From Pseudomonas abietaniphila (GTDB lineage: Bacteria > Pseudomonadota > Gammaproteobacteria > Pseudomonadales > Pseudomonadaceae), in assembly GCF_039697315.1 (NCBI RefSeq), contig NZ_CP155619.1, positions 5,208,001-5,272,000 of the forward strand: DNA of 64,000 nt. The letters are read 5' to 3'. A program made the translations under genes and the position numbers. The notes beneath the pieces were generated by a model. It had not been told where the DNA came from, made no database searches, and saw only the letters and a program-made list of their open reading frames with translations. How positions within the stretch are numbered: the stretch's first letter is position 1; each line of letters begins with the position of its first letter. Below are positions 1 through 11,210 of the stretch, in pieces.

Positions 1-76
1 CAACGCCGGTGGTGAGGTCCTGCTGGAACAGGGCGACCAGTTCTTCCTGGATTTTAGCGGGATGATGATTAGACAT
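1..76 (-). CDS. xdhB: Xanthine dehydrogenase large (molybdopterin) subunit XdhB, N-terminal 25 codons only
   Basis: Only the first 25 codons are in the window, reading MSNHHPAKIQEELVALFQQD and onward off the left edge. The start codon lies inside the 3' end of xdhA: the eight bases ATGTCTAA hold both this ATG and the xdhA stop, a typical translationally coupled overlap. XdhB is the molybdenum-binding subunit that oxidises hypoxanthine and xanthine to urate, but no catalytic motif is visible in so short a piece. The identification therefore rests on the coupling to xdhA and the standard xdhA-xdhB order. Confidence 0.8.
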   Translation of the reverse strand, partial: MSNHHPAKIQEELVALFQQDLTTGV

Positions 77-1538
77 AAGCGGTCACCCGAGTCTCGATGT
101 GTGGCGTTTGCAGCTCGATGAAGTATTTGCGCAGCAGGTTCTGCGCGCTCAGCAGGCGGTATTCCTTGGTGGCGCGGAAATCCGACAGTGGCGTGAAGTC
201 CTTTTCCAGTGCAGCACAGGCGCGCTCGACGGTGGCCGACGTCCAGGGTTGACCGATCAACGCCTGTTCGCAGTGTGCGGCGCGTTTGGGAATCGCCGCC
301 ATCCCGCCAAATGCCGCGCGGGCGTCGACGATGGCGCCGTTCTCGACCTGCAAGCGGAACGCTGCGCACACCGCAGAAATATCATCGTCCAGTCGCTTGG
401 ATACCTTATAGGCGCGGAACGCCTGCTTGGCATTGGCTTTGGGCACGATGATCTTCTCGATGAACTCGCTTTCCTGGCGTGCGGTCACGCGGTAATCAAT
501 GAAATAATCTTCCAGCGCCAGGGTGCGCGACTTGTCGCCTTTGCGCAGGACGATCTTCGCGCCGAGTGCGATCAGCAGGGGAGGCGAGTCACCAATCGGC
601 GAGGCGTTGCCGATATTGCCGCCCAACGTGCCCTGATTGCGGATCTGCAGCGATGCAAAACGGTGCAGCAGTTCGCCGAAATCCGGGTATTGGCTGCTCA
701 GCGCCTCGTAGCAGTCGGTCAGCGCGGTGGCGGCGCCGATCTCGATAAGGTCGTCGAAGTGCTCGATCTTCTTCATGTCGGCGACGTTGCCGACGTAGAT
801 CATCACGGGCAATGGACGGTGGAACTGCGTGACTTCCAGCGCCAGGTCGGTGCCGCCGGCCAGCAAGCGTGCCTGAGGATACGAATCGTAGAGGTCGGCC
901 AGGTCGGCGACGGTCAACGGCACCAGGCAGCGTTTGTCGCCGCTGTTCAGCTCGGCGGTTTCCTTCGGTTTGATGGCTTTCAGGCGGGCGATGGTCTGTG
1001 CCTGGCGACTGTCGAACTGGTCGGGCTGACGCTGGCTGCAGCTCTGTTCGGCGGCGGCCAGAATTGGGCGATAGCCGGTGCAGCGACAGAGGTTGCCGGC
1101 CAGGGCTTCATGGGCCTGAGCGTGCTTTACCTGAGCCGAGTCCGCCTCGTTGCTGTTCTTCTGCAAGGCAAACAGCGACATCACGAAGCCCGGCGTACAG
1201 AAACCGCATTGCGAACCGTGGCACTCGACCATGGCCTTTTGCACGCTGTGCAGTTCGCCCTGGTGCTTGAGGTCTTCGACGCTGATCAGCTGCTTGCCGT
1301 GCAGCGATGCCACGAAGGTCAGGCAGGAATTGAGGCTGCGGTAGCTCAGGTGATCCTGACCGTCGTTATCGGTGGTCAGCTCGCCCACCACCACGGTGCA
1401 GGCCCCGCAGTCGCCGCTTGCGCAGCCTTCCTTGGTGCCGGATTTGTGCAAATGCTCACGCAGATAGTTGAGCACCGTCATGTTGGGGTCCAGAGCATGC
1501 TCGGTTTTCAGCTCTTGGTTCAGCAAAAACTGGATCAC
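69..1538 (-). CDS. xdhA: Xanthine dehydrogenase small subunit XdhA (2Fe-2S and FAD)
   Basis: 489 residues, the usual length for bacterial XdhA. The N-terminal ferredoxin-like domain has plant-type cluster ligands C39, C44, C47 and C72. The second [2Fe-2S] domain has C111, C114 (CGFCTPGF) and C151, C153 (LCRCTG). The FAD-binding domain follows from about residue 205, with LLAGGTDLALEV and the GGNIGNASPIGD loop, and the CO-dehydrogenase flavoprotein C-terminal domain fills the last 110 residues. It passes electrons from the XdhB molybdenum centre to NAD+ in cytoplasmic purine breakdown. It overlaps xdhB by 8 nt, so the two are one operon transcribed leftwards. Confidence 0.97.
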   Translation of the reverse strand: MIQFLLNQELKTEHALDPNMTVLNYLREHLHKSGTKEGCASGDCGACTVVVGELTTDNDGQDHLSYRSLNSCLTFVASLHGKQLISVEDLKHQGELHSVQKAMVECHGSQCGFCTPGFVMSLFALQKNSNEADSAQVKHAQAHEALAGNLCRCTGYRPILAAAEQSCSQRQPDQFDSRQAQTIARLKAIKPKETAELNSGDKRCLVPLTVADLADLYDSYPQARLLAGGTDLALEVTQFHRPLPVMIYVGNVADMKKIEHFDDLIEIGAATALTDCYEALSSQYPDFGELLHRFASLQIRNQGTLGGNIGNASPIGDSPPLLIALGAKIVLRKGDKSRTLALEDYFIDYRVTARQESEFIEKIIVPKANAKQAFRAYKVSKRLDDDISAVCAAFRLQVENGAIVDARAAFGGMAAIPKRAAHCEQALIGQPWTSATVERACAALEKDFTPLSDFRATKEYRLLSAQNLLRKYFIELQTPHIETRVTAYV

Positions 1539-1848
1539 GGGTCGCGCCTCGTCTTCTTGTAATGGATAGCGATCTTGTAAAGGTGTAACGGAATCTGTGA
1601 TTGAACCTGTCGATGAATCTATCAGTTCTGACTATTGGGTCAATTAAATTCTGACCTTTAAGTCAAGAAAACGGCTTTTCCGGCGACTGGCCGATTAACG
1701 GCAACATGACCTTGCAATAAAACGGTGTGGCGACGCTCAAAGTTTTGCTTATTTCGTGCCAGTTTCCGTGCATATGGCCCTGCGCCACAGGTATCCAGTG
1801 CGATACACTGCGCCGCTTGTGTGCAGCTATTGGATTTAAAGGAAAGAC
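1539..1848. promoter_or_regulatory. Divergent intergenic region xdhA / GntR with two inverted repeats
   Basis: About 310 bp with no gene, between the leftward xdhA and the rightward GntR regulator. Two inverted repeats stand out. GGTCA-N9-TGACC at 1638-1656 lies about 100 bp upstream of the xdhA start. CAGTG-CGATA-CACTG at 1796-1810 lies 38 bp before the GntR start. Both have the size of GntR-family operator sites, so the adjacent regulator might bind either, but this is inference from position and symmetry only. Confidence 0.4.
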
Positions 1849-2508
1849 ATGACGTTCAAGGCACCGGACAGCCTCGCTGAGCAGATCGCTCATCACCTCG
1901 CCGAGCGGATCATTCGCGGCGAGCTCAAGCCAGGGGAGCGGATTCAGGAGCAGAAGGTCACTGCTGCACTCAACGTCAGCCGCGGCTCGGTGCGTGAAGC
2001 GCTGCTGATCCTCGAACGCCGTCACCTCATCGTGATCCTGCCGCGCCGTGGCGCGCAGGTGTCGGTGCTCACCCCGCACAACGTCACCAGCCTCTGCGCG
2101 TTGATGAGCGAGCTTTACATCCTGCTCGGCCTTGCAGTGGCGAAAAGCTGGAAGGAAGAACTCGATCTGGCGCCTTTCCTGCAGATACAACAGCGTCTGA
2201 TCGCCAGTTGTGAGCGCGAGGATGTGAAAAGCTTCGTCGAGGACAGCTTCAACGTGATGCGCGCGACGTATCCGTTCGCGAATAATCCGTACCTTGAAGA
2301 GACCGTCGAGAACCTGCAACCGTCCATGAGCCGCTTCTACTATCTGGCACTGGAACAACGCCAGGCCGAGATGAGCGAATACCTGACCCTGTTCGGCCAG
2401 TTGCTCGAAGCAGTGGTTGCGCGCGATCTGGCGCGCATTCGCGCCGTGCTGACCCGTTACGCCGAGCGCAGCTGTCAGTCGATCCTGTCTGCCCTGGCGG
2501 CCAGCTGA
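1849..2508 (+). CDS. GntR-family transcriptional regulator (FadR-like)
   Basis: 219 residues. The N-terminal winged helix-turn-helix spans about residues 5-72 (SLAEQIAHHLAERIIRGEL, then NVSRGSVREALLILERRHLI), a clear GntR signature. The remaining 145 residues are helical and look like the FCD-type ligand-binding domain of FadR-group regulators. The stop codon is only 3 nt before smc, yet the neighbour it more probably controls is the divergent xdhAB operon, because this regulator sits beside xdhA in many Pseudomonas genomes. The ligand cannot be named; a purine or its breakdown product is a guess from context. Confidence 0.88.
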   Translation: MTFKAPDSLAEQIAHHLAERIIRGELKPGERIQEQKVTAALNVSRGSVREALLILERRHLIVILPRRGAQVSVLTPHNVTSLCALMSELYILLGLAVAKSWKEELDLAPFLQIQQRLIASCEREDVKSFVEDSFNVMRATYPFANNPYLEETVENLQPSMSRFYYLALEQRQAEMSEYLTLFGQLLEAVVARDLARIRAVLTRYAERSCQSILSALAAS

Positions 2509-2511
2509 TCC

Positions 2512-5500
2512 ATGCGCCTTAAATGCATCAGGCTGGCGGGGTTCAAGTCGTTCGTCGACCCGACGACGGTGAACTTCCCCAGCAACATGGCGGCCGTGGT
2601 CGGCCCCAATGGATGCGGTAAATCCAACATCATCGACGCGGTGCGCTGGGTCATGGGCGAAAGCTCGGCCAAGAACCTGCGTGGCGAGTCGATGACCGAT
2701 GTCATTTTCAACGGCTCCACCAGCCGTAAACCGGTCAGTCAGGCCAGCATCGAGCTGGTGTTCGACAACTCGGACAGCACCCTGGTCGGCGAGTACGCCA
2801 GCTACGCGGAAATCTCCATTCGCCGCAAAGTGACCCGCGACAGCCAGAACAGCTATTACCTGAACGGCACCAAGTGCCGTCGTCGCGACATCACCGACAT
2901 CTTCCTCGGCACCGGCCTCGGCCCGCGCAGCTATTCGATCATCGAGCAGGGCATGATCTCCAAGCTGATCGAAGCCAAGCCTGAGGACCTGCGTAACTTC
3001 ATCGAAGAAGCGGCGGGCATTTCCAAATACAAGGAGCGCCGTCGCGACACCGAAAATCGGATCCGCCGCACCCACGAAAACCTCGCGCGCCTGACCGACC
3101 TGCGCGACGAGTTGGGCCGTCAGCTGGAGCGGCTGCAGCGTCAGGCGCAGGCCGCCGAAAAGTATCAGGAATATAAAGCCGAAGAACGCCAGCTCAAGGC
3201 GCAGCTGTCGGCGTTGCGCTGGCAGGCCCTGAACGAACAGGTCGCCCAGCGCGAATCGATCATCGGCACTCAGGAAATCGGTTTCGAATCCCTGGTGGCG
3301 GATCAGCGCAGCGCCGATGCCTTGATCGAGCGTCTGCGTGACGGCCACCACGATCTGTCCGAGCGGTTCAACCTGGTGCAGGGCCGCTTCTATTCGGTGG
3401 GCGGTGATATCGCGCGCGTCGAGCAGAGCATTCAGCACGGCCAGCAGCGCTTGCGTCAGTTGCAGGACGACCTGCGCGAGGCCGAGCGGGCGCGGCAGGA
3501 AACCGAATCGCACCTGGGCCATGACCGCACCTTGCTGGCGACCCTCGGCGAAGAACTGGAGATGCTCGAGCCGGAACAGGAAATGACCCTGGCCGCCGCT
3601 GAGGAATCCGCCGCATCACTGGAAGAGGCCGAAGCCTCAATGCACAGCTGGCAGGAGAAGTGGGACGCCTTCAACCTGACCTCTGCCGAGCCCCGGCGCC
3701 AGGCCGAGGTCCAGCAGTCGCGCATCCAGCAACTGGAAACCAGCATGGAGCGGCTGGCCGAGCGTCAGCGCCGTCTGGGCGAAGAGCGCCAGTTGCTGGC
3801 CGCCGATCCTGAAGACGCCGCCATTCTTGAACTCAGCGAAGACCTCGCTGCGCGCGAGATGGCCTTTGAAGAACTGACGGCGGAAGAAGAACAGCTGATC
3901 GAGCGCCTTGAGCAGCTGCGTCTCGAACTGCAACAGGCCACGCAAGCACAGCAACAGGCGCAAGGTGATCTGCAACGCCTGAACGGACGCATCGCCTCGC
4001 TGGAAGCGTTGCAACAGGCGGCGCTCGATCCCGGCACTGGTACAGCCGAGTGGCTGCGCGACCAACAGCTCAGCGAGCGTCCGCGTCTGGCCGAGGGCCT
4101 GCGCGTCGAAGCGGGTTGGGAGCTGGCGGTGGAAACCGTGCTGGGTGCCGATTTGCATGCCGTCTTGGTGGATGACTTCTCAGGGCTTGATCTCGCCGGT
4201 TTCAGCCAGGGCGATTTACGCCTGGTGAGTCCGACCGCAGACAAGACGCGTGTTCCCGGCAGTCTGCTGGACAAAGTGGAAACGCAGCTCGACCTGACCC
4301 ATTGGCTGGGTCAGGTCGGGCCGGTCGAAACCCTGGACGATGCGCTGTCGCTGCGTGCACAACTGAGTGCCGGGCAGAGCCTTATCAGCCGTGACGGCTA
4401 TTGGGTCGGTCGGGATTTTCTGCGGGTTCGCCGTGCCAGCGAAGCCGAGAGCGGCGTGTTGGCGCGTGGTCAGGAACTGCAGCGTCTGGGGCTTGAGCGC
4501 GAAGAGCGAGAAGCGACCCTCGCAGCGCTGGAAGACCAATTGCTGACGCAGCGCGAGCAGCAACGCTTGCAGGAAGGCAATCGCGAGCAGTTACGCCGTC
4601 GCCTGCAGGATGAAACCCGTCAGCAGAGCGAACTCAAGGCACAACTGTCGGCGGCCAAAGCCAAGGTCGAGCAGTTGACCTTGCGCCGTACGCGGCTGGA
4701 TGAAGAGCTCACCGAACTGGGCGAGCAGCGCGCCATCGAGCAGGAAAGTCTCGGCGAGTCGCGCCTGCAATTGCAGGACGCCCTGGACAGCATGGCGCTG
4801 GACACCGAGCAGCGTGAGTTGCTGCTGGCCCAGCGCGACAGCCTGCGCGAACGGCTCGACCGGGTGCGTCAGGAAGCGCGTCAGCACAAGGACCACGCCA
4901 ACCAGCTGGCCGTGCGGCTCAGCTCGCTGCGGGCACAACACGACTCCACGCGTCAGGCGCTGGAACGCCTGGAAATGCAGTCCGAACGGCTGACCGAAAA
5001 ACGCGAGCAGTTGAACCTCAACCTGGAGGAGGGCGCGGCGCCACTGGAAGAGCTGCGCCTGAAGCTCGAAGAATTGCTGGAAAAGCGCATGGTGGTCGAT
5101 GACGAAATGCGCACCGCGAAAAATGCGCTCGAAGACGCCGACCGTGAGCTGCGCGAAGCCGAGAAACGCCGGACTCAGGCCGAACAGCAGTCACAGCTGT
5201 TGCGTGGACAGCTGGAGCAGCAGCGTCTCGAATGGCAGTCACTGACCGTGCGCCGCAAGGCCTTGCAGGAGCAATTGCACGAAGACGGCTACGATCTGAA
5301 TGGCGTCCTGGCGACGCTGACGCCCGAGGCCAGTGAGAAAGAGGCCGAGGAAGAGCTGGGGCGTATCGACGCCCGTATTCAGCGTCTGGGCGCGATCAAC
5401 CTCGCGGCCATCGACGAGTACCAGCAGCAATCCGAGCGCAAGCGTTATCTGGACGCCCAGGACGCCGACCTGGTCGAAGCCCTCGATACGCTGGAAAACG

Positions 5501-6000
5501 TCATTCGCAAGATCGACAAAGAAACGCGTAATCGCTTCAAAGAGACCTTTGATCAGATAAACAGCGGAATTCAGGCACTTTTTCCAAAAGTTTTCGGTGG
5601 CGGCAGCGCTTACTTGGAACTGACGGGCGAAGATTTACTCGATACAGGGGTGACGATCATGGCGCGTCCCCCGGGCAAGAAAAACAGCACGATCCATTTG
5701 CTGTCCGGTGGCGAAAAAGCCCTGACCGCATTGGCGCTGGTTTTTGCCATTTTCAAACTCAACCCGGCACCGTTCTGCATGCTCGACGAAGTCGACGCGC
5801 CGCTGGACGACGCCAACGTGGGCCGCTATGCCCGACTGGTCAAGGAGATGTCGCAAACCGTGCAGTTCATCTACATCACCCACAACAAGATCGCCATGGA
5901 AATGGCCGATCAGCTGATGGGCGTCACCATGCATGAGCCTGGGTGTTCGCGCCTTGTGGCAGTTGACGTAGAGGAGGCGATGGCGCTGGTGGATGCGTAG
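2512..6000 (+). CDS. smc: Chromosome segregation ATPase SMC
   Basis: 1162 residues, normal for bacterial SMC. The Walker A loop GPNGCGKSN is at 31-39. A long coiled coil (about 170-490) leads to the hinge (about 500-640) and a returning coiled coil (about 670-1000). The C-terminal head has the ABC signature LLSGGEKALTALAL and Walker B FCMLDEVDAPLDD. As a homodimer with ScpA and ScpB it compacts and organises the nucleoid and helps segregate newly replicated origins. The start ATG is 3 nt after the GntR stop with little ribosome-binding sequence, suggesting coupled translation or an internal promoter. The smc-zipA-ligA order is characteristic of Pseudomonas. Confidence 0.98.
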   Translation: MRLKCIRLAGFKSFVDPTTVNFPSNMAAVVGPNGCGKSNIIDAVRWVMGESSAKNLRGESMTDVIFNGSTSRKPVSQASIELVFDNSDSTLVGEYASYAEISIRRKVTRDSQNSYYLNGTKCRRRDITDIFLGTGLGPRSYSIIEQGMISKLIEAKPEDLRNFIEEAAGISKYKERRRDTENRIRRTHENLARLTDLRDELGRQLERLQRQAQAAEKYQEYKAEERQLKAQLSALRWQALNEQVAQRESIIGTQEIGFESLVADQRSADALIERLRDGHHDLSERFNLVQGRFYSVGGDIARVEQSIQHGQQRLRQLQDDLREAERARQETESHLGHDRTLLATLGEELEMLEPEQEMTLAAAEESAASLEEAEASMHSWQEKWDAFNLTSAEPRRQAEVQQSRIQQLETSMERLAERQRRLGEERQLLAADPEDAAILELSEDLAAREMAFEELTAEEEQLIERLEQLRLELQQATQAQQQAQGDLQRLNGRIASLEALQQAALDPGTGTAEWLRDQQLSERPRLAEGLRVEAGWELAVETVLGADLHAVLVDDFSGLDLAGFSQGDLRLVSPTADKTRVPGSLLDKVETQLDLTHWLGQVGPVETLDDALSLRAQLSAGQSLISRDGYWVGRDFLRVRRASEAESGVLARGQELQRLGLEREEREATLAALEDQLLTQREQQRLQEGNREQLRRRLQDETRQQSELKAQLSAAKAKVEQLTLRRTRLDEELTELGEQRAIEQESLGESRLQLQDALDSMALDTEQRELLLAQRDSLRERLDRVRQEARQHKDHANQLAVRLSSLRAQHDSTRQALERLEMQSERLTEKREQLNLNLEEGAAPLEELRLKLEELLEKRMVVDDEMRTAKNALEDADRELREAEKRRTQAEQQSQLLRGQLEQQRLEWQSLTVRRKALQEQLHEDGYDLNGVLATLTPEASEKEAEEELGRIDARIQRLGAINLAAIDEYQQQSERKRYLDAQDADLVEALDTLENVIRKIDKETRNRFKETFDQINSGIQALFPKVFGGGSAYLELTGEDLLDTGVTIMARPPGKKNSTIHLLSGGEKALTALALVFAIFKLNPAPFCMLDEVDAPLDDANVGRYARLVKEMSQTVQFIYITHNKIAMEMADQLMGVTMHEPGCSRLVAVDVEEAMALVDA

Positions 6001-6264
6001 CGGACTGCCATGCGGTCAAACAGATTGACGAGGGAAAAGTGGCGCTTCGATAGCGCAGCACAGGAATAACTGTCGTAGCGGTACAGATGCTCGCGACATG
6101 CAGATGTAACAGACGGTGTAAAGTTACCTTTGGTCGTGCTAGCTTAATGTCCACTTTTTCATTTTGCGTGGGTAAAAGGCCATTCAGAACATAGAGTTGG
6201 CTCCACGTTTTAAAGGGGTTTACGCCCTTAATTTTCAGAATTTTCATTAGAGGCACGGGATTAC

Positions 6265-7122
6265 ATGGAAATCGGTCTGCGAGAGTGGCTGATCGTCATC
6301 GGCATAATTGTCATTGCCGGTATTCTTTTTGATGGCTGGCGCCGGATGCGCGGCGGCAAAGGCAAGTTGAAATTCAGGCTGGACCGCAGCTTCTCGAACC
6401 TGCCGGACGACGAAGAAGGCTCGTCCGCCGAGGTGTTGGGCCCTGCACGTGTCCTCGACAACCAGAAAGAACCGCAGCTCGACGAGCATGACCTGCCCGC
6501 CATGAGTGCGGCCCGCGAACGGCCGGAGCGTCCCGAGCGCGAAAGCAAACGCAGCAAGCGCAAGGATGAGCCGCAACAGGGCGACCTGAATCTGGATGTC
6601 GACGGCCCGAACCTGTTCAGCGCCCGTGACGACGATTTCCCGGACGACAAGCCGCCTCAGCGCATCACCGAAGACAAAGACCTGCCGCCAGTCGAAGAAG
6701 TGCTGGTCATCAGCGTGATTTCCCGCGACGAAAGCGGCTTCAAGGGCCCTGCGTTGCTGCAGAACATTCTGGAAAGCGGCCTGCGTTTCGGCGAAATGGA
6801 CATCTTCCACCGTCACGAAAGCATGGCGGGCAACGGTGAAGTGCTGTTCTCCATGGCCAACGCGGTCAAGCCGGGTGTGTTCGACCTGGACGACATCGAC
6901 CATTTCAGCACCCGGGCGGTGAGCTTCTTCCTGGGTCTGCCAGGTCCGCGCCATCCGAAGCAGGCCTTCGATGTGATGGTGGCCGCTGCTCGCAAGCTGG
7001 CTCACGAGTTGAACGGCGAGTTGAAAGACGATCAGCGCAGTGTCATGACCGCGCAGACCATCGAGCACTACCGCCAGCGGATCGTGGAATTCGAACGCCG
7101 CGCCCTGACTCAGCGTCGTTGA
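6265..7122 (+). CDS. zipA: Cell division protein ZipA
   Basis: 285 residues. A single N-terminal membrane helix (about 8-25, [16 protein letters not shown]) is followed by a basic stretch ([10 protein letters not shown]). A charged, proline-rich linker runs from about residue 35 to 145, rich in E, R, K and D. The globular C-terminal FtsZ-binding domain begins near residue 150 ([16 protein letters not shown]). This matches the ZipA plan: an inner-membrane anchor that tethers and stabilises FtsZ protofilaments at the septum. The ATG is preceded by GAGGCACGGG. It lies 264 bp after smc in a region without recognisable genes, and before ligA. Confidence 0.96.
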   Translation: MEIGLREWLIVIGIIVIAGILFDGWRRMRGGKGKLKFRLDRSFSNLPDDEEGSSAEVLGPARVLDNQKEPQLDEHDLPAMSAARERPERPERESKRSKRKDEPQQGDLNLDVDGPNLFSARDDDFPDDKPPQRITEDKDLPPVEEVLVISVISRDESGFKGPALLQNILESGLRFGEMDIFHRHESMAGNGEVLFSMANAVKPGVFDLDDIDHFSTRAVSFFLGLPGPRHPKQAFDVMVAAARKLAHELNGELKDDQRSVMTAQTIEHYRQRIVEFERRALTQRR

Positions 7123-7139
7123 TTGAACTGCCGACCCCC

Positions 7140-7226
7140 GTGGGAGCGAATTTATTCGCGATACGGTGGGTCCGGCGATGAACATGTATCGCCTGTCCCG
7201 GTTTTCGCGAATGAATTCGCTCCCAC
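7140..7226. repeat. Inverted pair of REP sequences (zipA-ligA spacer)
   Basis: The left arm GTGGGAGCGAATTTATTCGCG and the right arm CGCGAATGAATTCGCTCCCAC are inverted copies separated by about 45 bp, the typical double-REP (REPIN) arrangement of Pseudomonas intergenic regions. The same core (GAATTCGCTCCCA) recurs near 33.39 kb and 55.07 kb in this window. Confidence 0.85.
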
Positions 7227-7271
7227 ATAGCGTATTGGCGTCGGGCCAATAGGCGAGGCGAGGCACCATGA

Positions 7272-9680
<2,409 letters not shown>

Positions 9681-9686
9681 CGGTGA

Positions 9687-9776
9687 CTGTAGGAGTGCGC
9701 GTGCTCGCGATGCAGTGAGTCAAACGCAGCTGCAGATACCGACAGACTGCAATCGCGAGCAAGCTCACGCCTACAG
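9687..9776. repeat. Inverted REP pair downstream of ligA
   Basis: CTGTAGGAGTGCGCGTGCTCGCGAT on the left is matched in inverted form by ATCGCGAGCAAGCTCACGCCTACAG on the right, about 40 bp apart. It starts 7 bp after the ligA stop and so lies in the 3' end of the transcript, where REP hairpins can protect mRNA ends. Confidence 0.85.
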
Positions 9777-9876
9777 GTAGCTCGCCTTTTTCGGCAGATA
9801 CGCTTTTCAGCAAAAATATCTGGAACCGCCGCAACCCCCAACGATCTAGTGCTTGCAGCCCCATCAGGAGATCGCC

Positions 9877-11043
9877 ATGTTCCAGTTCTTCGAGCAACTC
9901 AGCACACGGATCGCGGCGCCCTTCGCCGGAGAAAGCAAACGCAACAGCAAGGTCTGGCAATGCCATTGCGGACAGTCGGTATTCTTCCGCAACAGCCAGT
10001 GCCTGGCGTGTTCCGCTGCGTTGGGGTATCTGCCTGAACAAAGCAAAATTGCTGCCCTTGAACCGGGGCCGGACCTCAATACCTGGCGCCTGAGCGACGA
10101 ACCGCAGGCCGGTCTCTATCGTCGCTGCGCCAATCTCGACACGCCGGCTGCCTGCAACTGGCTGTTTCCGGCGAACAACGCCGGGGAATTCTGCATTGCG
10201 TGCAGCCTGAACAGGACCATTCCCGACCTTTCCGTTCCGGAAAATTCCGAGCGCTGGGGCAAGATCGAGATCGCCAAGCGTCGACTGGTCGCGCAACTCA
10301 TCACGTTGGGCTTGCCGGTGATCCCGAAAAGCCTTGATGAAGAGCGAGGCCTTGCGTTCGAGTTTCTCGGCGTCGACCTGGAGGGCAACCTGCCCACCAC
10401 GGGCCACGCCAACGGCCTGATCACCCTCAACGTTGAAGAAGCCGACGACGCGATCCGCGAGAAAGTGCGCGTGCAGATGCACGAGCCTTACCGCACGTTG
10501 CTCGGGCACTTCCGTCATGAGGTAGGGCATTACTACTGGGACAGGCTGATCGCGAACACCTACTGGCAGGATGGTTTCCGAAATCTGTTCGGAGACGACC
10601 GCGCGAGCTACGCCGACGCGCTTGATCACCACTACCAGCACGGCGCGCCAGCGGACTGGCAGCAACGATACGTCAGTGCCTACGCCACCATGCATCCCTG
10701 GGAAGACTGGGCCGAAACATGGGCGCATTACCTGCACATGATGGACGCCGTCGACACGGCGCTGAGTCTGGGCATGAGCGCACGCGACATGGACCTCGAC
10801 TATCAGCCCTTCGAGCTGGAAACCCTCTACGATCCGCAGCATCCAGGAGGGCCTTCGTTCCTTGCCTTCGTCAACGCCTGGATCGAATTGGCGGGCATGC
10901 TCAACGAACTGTCCCGCGCCATGGGGCAGCCGGATTTTTATCCGTTCGTGCTGCCGCCTGCGGTGATCACCAAGCTGCATTTCATCCATCTGGTGATACA
11001 GGGAGCGGGCGGCAAGGCGGATGAAGTGCTGCAGGTCCAGTGA
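9877..11043 (+). CDS. Putative zinc-binding metallopeptidase with N-terminal zinc ribbon
   Basis: 388 residues from the ATG at 9877. That start is chosen over an upstream TTG at 9853 because CAGGAG sits 6 nt before it. The N-terminal 130 residues carry cysteine pairs (CHCGQ, CLACSAALG, CIACSLN) like a double zinc ribbon. The centre holds the metallopeptidase motif HEVGHYYW at residues 214-221: two zinc histidines and a glutamate base, as in HExxH enzymes. Further acidic and histidine residues follow (EDWAETWAHYLHMMD). This matches a conserved bacterial family annotated as putative zinc-binding metallopeptidases; the substrate is unknown. No signal peptide is visible, so it is probably cytoplasmic. 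Confidence 0.85.
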   Translation: MFQFFEQLSTRIAAPFAGESKRNSKVWQCHCGQSVFFRNSQCLACSAALGYLPEQSKIAALEPGPDLNTWRLSDEPQAGLYRRCANLDTPAACNWLFPANNAGEFCIACSLNRTIPDLSVPENSERWGKIEIAKRRLVAQLITLGLPVIPKSLDEERGLAFEFLGVDLEGNLPTTGHANGLITLNVEEADDAIREKVRVQMHEPYRTLLGHFRHEVGHYYWDRLIANTYWQDGFRNLFGDDRASYADALDHHYQHGAPADWQQRYVSAYATMHPWEDWAETWAHYLHMMDAVDTALSLGMSARDMDLDYQPFELETLYDPQHPGGPSFLAFVNAWIELAGMLNELSRAMGQPDFYPFVLPPAVITKLHFIHLVIQGAGGKADEVLQVQ

Positions 11044-11210
11044 GTCGCGCATCTGGAGGGTGAGCGCTCAAGTGCTGCAACTTTGTGGCAGGCGTCCGGT
11101 CATCGCCGTCGGTCTGCGAGTGCCTGCAGGCCTCTGAATCTAGTGCTACTTTGCCTAGCAATATCGTTTTGATACTACTGGCGTAAAGCAGTTGCACAGG
11201 GATTTCGCAG

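Noticed and set aside
99..1562. Long rightward frame across xdhA
   Set aside because: It is the antisense shadow of xdhA, which has all cofactor motifs on the other strand. High GC content creates long shadows.
1663..3522. 619-codon leftward frame over the GntR gene and smc
   Set aside because: It crosses two well-supported genes in antisense and has no recognisable domain or ribosome site.
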